DNA from: SZAS-79 sp031376265
Lineage (GTDB): Bacteria; Pseudomonadota; Gammaproteobacteria; Burkholderiales; SG8-39
NCBI GenBank assembly: GCA_031376265.1
Contig: JANMDK010000218.1
Coordinates: 1-9,798, forward strand
Length of the DNA: 9,798 bases
Reading direction: 5' to 3'
Shown here: positions 6,149-9,798 of the stretch, piece by piece
How positions within the stretch are numbered: position 1 is the first letter of the stretch
Layout: the number at the start of each line of letters is the position of its first letter
The notes under the pieces: generated by a model
The model's database searches: none
What the model saw: the letters and a program-made list of their open reading frames with translations, nothing else
What the model was told of the DNA's origin: nothing
Made by a program: the position numbers and the translations under genes

Positions 6149-6414
6149 AAGTGAAGGTGCTTTATTTCGCCAGCCTGCGCGAGCAGCTGGGACGAGGGTC
6201 GGAGGAGGTGGAGCTGCCCGTGGGCGCGTCTACGCTGGGCGCCTTGCGCGCGCTGCTGATCGGGCGCGGCGGCAATTGGCAGACCGCGTTGGCCGCGGAC
6301 AAGCCGGTGCGCATGGCGGTCAACCAGGACATGGTGCCGCGCGGTGCAGGGCAGGAACTCGCGATCAAGGGCGGCGACGAGATCGCCTTCTTTCCGCCGG
6401 TCACCGGCGGGTAG
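6145..6414 (+). CDS. moaD: Molybdopterin synthase sulfur-carrier subunit MoaD
   Basis: The product is an 89-residue ubiquitin-fold protein. Its C-terminal glycine is adenylylated and thiocarboxylated so that it can supply sulfur to the dithiolene of molybdopterin. The C-terminus is VTGG as required, and the N-terminal strand KVLYFASLREQLG is typical of the family. The GTG at 6145 is chosen because it overlaps the moeA stop by four bases and has GGAG at 6133-6136, eight bases upstream. The second GTG at 6151 would be 14 bases from that site. The GRGGNWQTAL segment (about 41-50) lies in the usual variable loop. It works with MoaE, encoded 16 bases downstream. The activating enzyme MoeB is not in the window. 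Confidence 0.94.
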   Translation: MKVKVLYFASLREQLGRGSEEVELPVGASTLGALRALLIGRGGNWQTALAADKPVRMAVNQDMVPRGAGQELAIKGGDEIAFFPPVTGG

Positions 6415-6430
6415 TGATGAATAGCGGCGG

Positions 6431-6880
6431 ATGAAGATCAGCGTCCAGCTCGAGGATTTCGATGCCGGCCGCGAGATGGCCGCGGTGCGCGCCGGCAATC
6501 CCAAGGTCGGCGGTGTCGCGAGCTTTGTCGGTGTGGTGCGCGATGTGAATGACGGCGCAGGCGTGGCGACGATGACCCTCGAGCACTATCCCGGCATGAC
6601 CGAGAAGGCGCTCAAAGGCATCGTCGAGGAAGCGCAAGCACGCTGGGAGGTGATCGACTGCACCGTGATCCACCGCTACGGCATCCTCGCGCCGACCGAC
6701 CAGATCGTGCTCGTCGTGGTCGCAAGTTCGCACCGCGGCGACGCTTTCGCGGCGTGCCAGTTCATCATGGACTACCTCAAGACGCAGGCGCCTTTCTGGA
6801 AGAAGGAAGTCACGCCCAAGGGTGCGCGCTGGGTCGAGGCAAAAGACTCGGACGACAAAGCGGTCGACCGCTGGAAATGA
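6431..6880 (+). CDS. moaE: Molybdopterin synthase catalytic subunit MoaE
   Basis: The product is 149 residues and forms a heterotetramer with MoaD that converts cyclic pyranopterin monophosphate to molybdopterin. Conserved residues are in place: R37 in FVGVVRD, H101-R102 in ASSHRGDAF, K117 in MDYLKTQAPFWKKE, and K124. These sit two positions earlier than the E. coli R39, H103, R104, K119 and K126 as I recall them. The ATG at 6431 is the natural start, since the sequence begins at the first conserved strand MKISVQLEDF. The preceding ribosome binding site is poor (AGCGGCGG directly upstream), so translation probably depends on coupling to moaD. The stop overlaps crcB in an ATGA junction. Confidence 0.95.
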   Translation: MKISVQLEDFDAGREMAAVRAGNPKVGGVASFVGVVRDVNDGAGVATMTLEHYPGMTEKALKGIVEEAQARWEVIDCTVIHRYGILAPTDQIVLVVVASSHRGDAFAACQFIMDYLKTQAPFWKKEVTPKGARWVEAKDSDDKAVDRWK

Positions 6881-7257
6881 CCGCCATGGCCTTTGTCGCC
6901 GTCGGCATCGGCGCAGCGCTCGGCGCATGGCTTCGCTGGCTCCTCTCGGTCGGGTTGAATCCGGTCGCCCCTGCGTTGCCGCTGGGGACGCTGGCCGCGA
7001 ACCTCGTCGGCGGCTACCTCGTCGGCATCGCGGTGGCGTACTTCGCGGCGAGCCCGTCGATCGCCCCCGAGTGGCGGTTGTTCTGCATCACCGGATTCCT
7101 GGGCGGACTCACGACCTTCTCGACCTTCTCGGCCGAATCGGTGCAGCTCTTGATGGCGGCCCAGTACGGCGCCGCATTTCTCCACACCGCAGCCCATCTC
7201 GCGGGGTCCCTGCTCGCCACGTTTGCCGGTTTCTGGACCTATCGCGCGCTCGCTTGA
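6877..7257 (+). CDS. crcB: Fluoride-specific ion channel CrcB/Fluc
   Basis: The product is 126 residues with four hydrophobic segments. It assembles as an antiparallel dimer in the inner membrane and lets fluoride leave the cell. Family signatures are GIGAALGAWLRW (10-21), GTLAANLVGGYLVG (37-50) with the pore Asn N42, and GFLGGLTTFSTFS (73-85) with the phenylalanine-box residues F81 and F84. The ATG at 6877 overlaps the moaE TGA by four bases. An ATG three codons later (6886) is a possible alternative. No fluoride riboswitch precedes it, as expected for a gene embedded in an operon. Fluoride export has no known link to molybdenum-cofactor synthesis, so the placement is either incidental or a co-expression arrangement. 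Confidence 0.94.
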   Translation: MTAMAFVAVGIGAALGAWLRWLLSVGLNPVAPALPLGTLAANLVGGYLVGIAVAYFAASPSIAPEWRLFCITGFLGGLTTFSTFSAESVQLLMAAQYGAAFLHTAAHLAGSLLATFAGFWTYRALA

Positions 7258-7268
7258 TGCGTGTCAAT

Positions 7269-7287
7269 CCGGGAGGCCGAATCCCGG
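7269..7287 (+). terminator. Short stem-loop after crcB, weak terminator candidate
   Basis: CCGGGA (7269-7274) and TCCCGG (7282-7287) can form a 6-bp GC-rich stem with a 7-base loop, starting 12 bases after the crcB stop. The following bases are TTGAAATAAGG, not a T run, and they are the -35 of the clpB promoter. It could stop or slow readthrough from the molybdenum-cofactor operon, but it lacks the uridine tract of a standard intrinsic terminator. Confidence 0.35.
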
Positions 7288-7314
7288 TTGAAATAAGGCC
7301 CGAAGGCCCCATTT
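7288..7314 (+). promoter_or_regulatory. Sigma-32 (RpoH) heat-shock promoter of clpB
   Basis: TTGAAA (7288-7293), a 13-base spacer, then CCCCATTT (7307-7314) closely match the RpoH consensus of CTTGAAA, 11-16 bases, CCCCATNT. Transcription would start near 7320, giving a leader of about 20 bases before the clpB ATG. This is the expected control for the ClpB disaggregase in proteobacteria, and it uncouples clpB from the upstream operon. Confidence 0.85.
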
Positions 7315-7341
7315 GCCTCGTACCCATCAAGGATCACAGGC

Positions 7342-9798
7342 ATGCGGATCGAAAAATTCACCACCAAGCTCCAGGAAGCCCTCGGCGACGCGCAGAGCGC
7401 GGCGCTGGGCAACGACAACCAGTACATTGAGCCCCAGCACCTGCTCGCAGCCATGCTCGACCAGTCCGACGGCTCGGTCGCGTCCATCCTGCAGCGCGCC
7501 GGCGCCAATCCGCAGGCGCTCAAGGCGTCGCTTGCGCAGGCCATCTCGCGCCTTCCCAAGGTCGAAGGCACCCCCGGCGAGGTGATGATCTCGCGCGACC
7601 TGACCAACCAGCTCAACGCGGCCGACAAGGAAGCGCAGAAGCGCGGCGACCAGTTCATCGCCTCCGAGCTTTTCCTGCTCGCCGCTGCCGATGACAAGGG
7701 GGAGGCCGGCAAGGCGCTCAAAGCTGCCGGGGTGACCAGGAAGGCGCTCGAAGCGGCCATCGAAGCAGTGCGTGGAGGACAGAACGTGCAATCCCAAGCC
7801 GACGAAGGCAATCGCGAAGCGCTCAAGAAATACACCATGGACCTCACCGAGCGTGCCCGGATAGGCAAGCTCGACCCGGTCATCGGCCGGGACGACGAGA
7901 TCCGCCGCTGCATCCAGATCCTGCAACGCCGCACCAAGAACAACCCGGTCCTCATCGGCGAGCCGGGCGTCGGCAAGACCGCGATCGTCGAAGGCCTCGC
8001 GCAGCGCATCATCAACGGCGAGGTACCGGAGACGCTCAAGGGCAAGCGCGTCCTGTCGCTCGACATGGCTTCGCTGCTTGCCGGCGCCAAGTACCGCGGC
8101 GAGTTCGAGGAGCGCCTCAAGTCTGTGTTGAAGGAATTGTCGCAGGACGAAGGCCAGACCATCGTCTTCATCGACGAGATCCACACCATGGTCGGTGCGG
8201 GCAAGGCCGAGGGCGCGATGGACGCCGGCAACATGCTCAAGCCCGCGCTCGCCCGCGGCGAGCTGCACTGCGTCGGCGCGACCACGCTCGACGAGTATCG
8301 AAAGTACATCGAGAAGGATGCGGCCCTCGAACGCCGCTTCCAGAAAGTGCTGGTGGGCGAGCCCTCGGTCGAGGACACCGTGGCGATCCTGCGCGGCTTG
8401 AAAGAGAAATACGAAGTGCACCATGGCGTCGAGATCACCGACCCGGCCATCGTCGCCGCAGCCGAGCTCTCGCACCGCTACATCACCGACCGCTTCCTGC
8501 CGGACAAGGCCATCGACCTCATCGACGAGGCCGCCTCGCGCATCAAGATGGAGATCGATTCGAAGCCCGAGTCGATGGACAAGCTCGAGCGGCGGCTCAT
8601 ACAACTTCGCATCGAGCGCGAGGCGGTCAAGAAAGAGAAGGACGACTCCTCGAAGAAGCGCCTCGCGCTCATCGAGGAGGAAATGAAGCGCATCGAAAAG
8701 GAATTCTCCGACTTGGACGAGCTCTGGAAAGCCGAGAAGGCGCAGGTGGCCGGCTCGCAGCACGTCAAGGAAGAGCTCGAGAAGCTGCGCCAGCAGATGG
8801 AAGAGGCACGCCGCAAGGGCGACTGGCAGACCATGTCCGAGATCCAGTACGGCAAGATCCCGCCGCTCGAGGCCCAGCTCAAGACCGCCGAGTCGGGCGA
8901 AGCGGGCAACCAGAAAGCCAGGCTGCTGCGCACCCAGGTCGGCACCGAGGAAATCGCCGAGGTGGTGTCTCGCGCCACAGGCATCCCGGTGTCGAAGATG
9001 ATGCAGGGCGAGCGGGAAAAGCTGCTGCACATGGAAGACAAGCTCCACGAGCGAGTGGTCGGCCAGGACGAAGCGGTGCGCCTCGTGTCGGACGCGATCC
9101 GGCGCTCGAGGTCAGGGCTTTCGGACCCGAACCGGCCGTACGGCTCGTTCCTCTTCCTCGGACCCACGGGGGTTGGCAAAACGGAGCTGTGCAAGACGCT
9201 CGCGTCCTTCCTCTTCGATTCGCAGGAGCACCTCATCCGCATCGACATGTCGGAATACATGGAGAAGCACTCGGTCGCGCGGATGCTTGGTGCGCCTCCG
9301 GGCTATGTCGGCTATGACGAGGGCGGTGCGCTGACGGAGGCGGTGCGGCGCAAGCCCTATTCGGTGATCCTCTTCGACGAGATCGAAAAGGCGCACCCAG
9401 ACGTCTTCAACGTGCTGCTTCAGGTGCTCGACGACGGGCGCCTCACGGACGGACAGGGGCGCACGATCGACTTCAAGAACACCGTGATCGTGATGACCTC
9501 GAACCTCGGCTCGCACATGATCCAGCAGATGGAAGGCAGCGACTACGGCGTGATCAAGCTCGCGGTGATGGGCGAGGTCAAGGCGCATTTCCGCCCGGAG
9601 TTCATCAACCGCATCGACGAGGTCGTCGTGTTTCACGGCCTGGGCGAAGCGCAGATCACCTCGATCGCCTCGATCCAGCTCGCGATCCTGAAGGCGAGGC
9701 TGGCGAAGATGGACTACAGCCTGGAAGTGTCGGAAGCCGCGCTGAACGAGCTGGGCAAGGAGGGCTTCGACCCGGTCTACGGCGCGAGGCCGCTAAAG
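7342..9798 (+). CDS. clpB: Heat-shock disaggregase ClpB (AAA+ chaperone), 3' truncated by window
   Basis: The frame holds 819 codons and runs off the window end. E. coli ClpB has 857 residues, so about 40 codons are missing. ClpB is a hexameric ATPase that works with DnaK to pull polypeptides out of aggregates. Domain order is: N-domain (about 1-145), first AAA+ module with Walker A GEPGVGKT (206-213), Walker B Glu at 279, pore Tyr 251 and arginine fingers R331/R332, the charged coiled-coil middle domain (about 400-530), then second AAA+ module with GPTGVGKT (607-614), pore Tyr 655 in GYVG, and Walker B Glu at 680. The long middle domain separates it from ClpA and ClpC. The ATG at 7342 has AAGGA at 7329-7333, eight bases upstream. 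No frameshift or missing catalytic residue is visible. Confidence 0.97.
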   Translation, partial: MRIEKFTTKLQEALGDAQSAALGNDNQYIEPQHLLAAMLDQSDGSVASILQRAGANPQALKASLAQAISRLPKVEGTPGEVMISRDLTNQLNAADKEAQKRGDQFIASELFLLAAADDKGEAGKALKAAGVTRKALEAAIEAVRGGQNVQSQADEGNREALKKYTMDLTERARIGKLDPVIGRDDEIRRCIQILQRRTKNNPVLIGEPGVGKTAIVEGLAQRIINGEVPETLKGKRVLSLDMASLLAGAKYRGEFEERLKSVLKELSQDEGQTIVFIDEIHTMVGAGKAEGAMDAGNMLKPALARGELHCVGATTLDEYRKYIEKDAALERRFQKVLVGEPSVEDTVAILRGLKEKYEVHHGVEITDPAIVAAAELSHRYITDRFLPDKAIDLIDEAASRIKMEIDSKPESMDKLERRLIQLRIEREAVKKEKDDSSKKRLALIEEEMKRIEKEFSDLDELWKAEKAQVAGSQHVKEELEKLRQQMEEARRKGDWQTMSEIQYGKIPPLEAQLKTAESGEAGNQKARLLRTQVGTEEIAEVVSRATGIPVSKMMQGEREKLLHMEDKLHERVVGQDEAVRLVSDAIRRSRSGLSDPNRPYGSFLFLGPTGVGKTELCKTLASFLFDSQEHLIRIDMSEYMEKHSVARMLGAPPGYVGYDEGGALTEAVRRKPYSVILFDEIEKAHPDVFNVLLQVLDDGRLTDGQGRTIDFKNTVIVMTSNLGSHMIQQMEGSDYGVIKLAVMGEVKAHFRPEFINRIDEVVVFHGLGEAQITSIASIQLAILKARLAKMDYSLEVSEAALNELGKEGFDPVYGARPLK

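Noticed and set aside
6800..6876. A fluoride riboswitch ahead of crcB.
   Set aside because: The upstream bases are the coding end of moaE, and no intergenic leader exists in which a riboswitch could fold.
7327..9048. A 573-codon open frame on the minus strand opposite clpB, and a second of 403 codons at 7239-8450.
   Set aside because: They lie exactly antisense to a complete, motif-rich clpB. Long antisense frames are expected in GC-rich genes with strong third-position bias. The translations are low-complexity (Leu/Arg/Asp- or Ser-rich) and show no recognisable domain.
1..9798. Transposases, att sites, tRNA or rRNA genes, CRISPR-like repeats, or phage genes.
   Set aside because: None was seen on either strand. 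The spacing is compact, and base composition looks uniform apart from the two short regulatory gaps.

Overview
The window is GC-rich chromosomal DNA with dense, often overlapping genes and heavy use of GTG and TTG starts. It contains no mobile element, CRISPR array or RNA gene that I can recognise. The block mobB-moeA-moaD-moaE followed by clpB, the G/C-ending codons and the protein flavour suggest a betaproteobacterium (Burkholderiales/Nitrosomonadales-like). This placement is an inference from gene order and composition, not from a marker gene.

Layout. (1) Bases 31-396 (+): a small secreted protein of the COG4315 'Yx(F/W/Y)xxD' repeat family. It converges on the next gene with only two bases between the stop codons. 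(2) Bases 399-2764 (-): two tandem, translationally coupled major facilitator superfamily (MFS) transporters. (3) Bases 2765-2865: a short, comparatively AT-rich divergent promoter region with a dyad and phased ATATC repeats, a good candidate for an ArsR operator. (4) Bases 2866-4308 (+): an arsenic-resistance operon arsC - aquaglyceroporin - arsR, in which all three genes overlap and the regulator comes last. No ArsB or Acr3 pump is present. The channel occupies the pump's place, as in the known AqpS arrangement, and the two divergent MFS genes are the only other transporters nearby. (5) Bases 4309-4434: an intergenic region with two clean palindromes and an extended -10 element placed so that mobB would be leaderless. 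(6) Bases 4435-7257 (+): a molybdenum-cofactor operon mobB-moeA-moaD-moaE with a CrcB/Fluc fluoride channel gene fused on by an ATGA overlap. (7) Bases 7258-7341: an almost consensus sigma-32 heat-shock promoter. (8) Bases 7342-9798 (+): clpB, which runs off the right edge about 40 codons short of its expected end.

How they work together. ArsC would reduce arsenate to arsenite, the aquaglyceroporin would let arsenite leave down its gradient, and the ArsR repressor with a C-terminal Cys-Cys-x4-Cys sensor would release the operon when arsenite binds. MoaD and MoaE form molybdopterin synthase, MoeA inserts molybdate, and MobB assists the nucleotide attachment step. ClpB is the heat-induced disaggregase and has its own promoter.

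Most of the window is ordinary. The parts most worth a second look are the unassigned MFS pair sharing a control region with a pump-less ars operon, the regulatory palindromes upstream of mobB, and the fluoride channel embedded in the molybdenum-cofactor operon.
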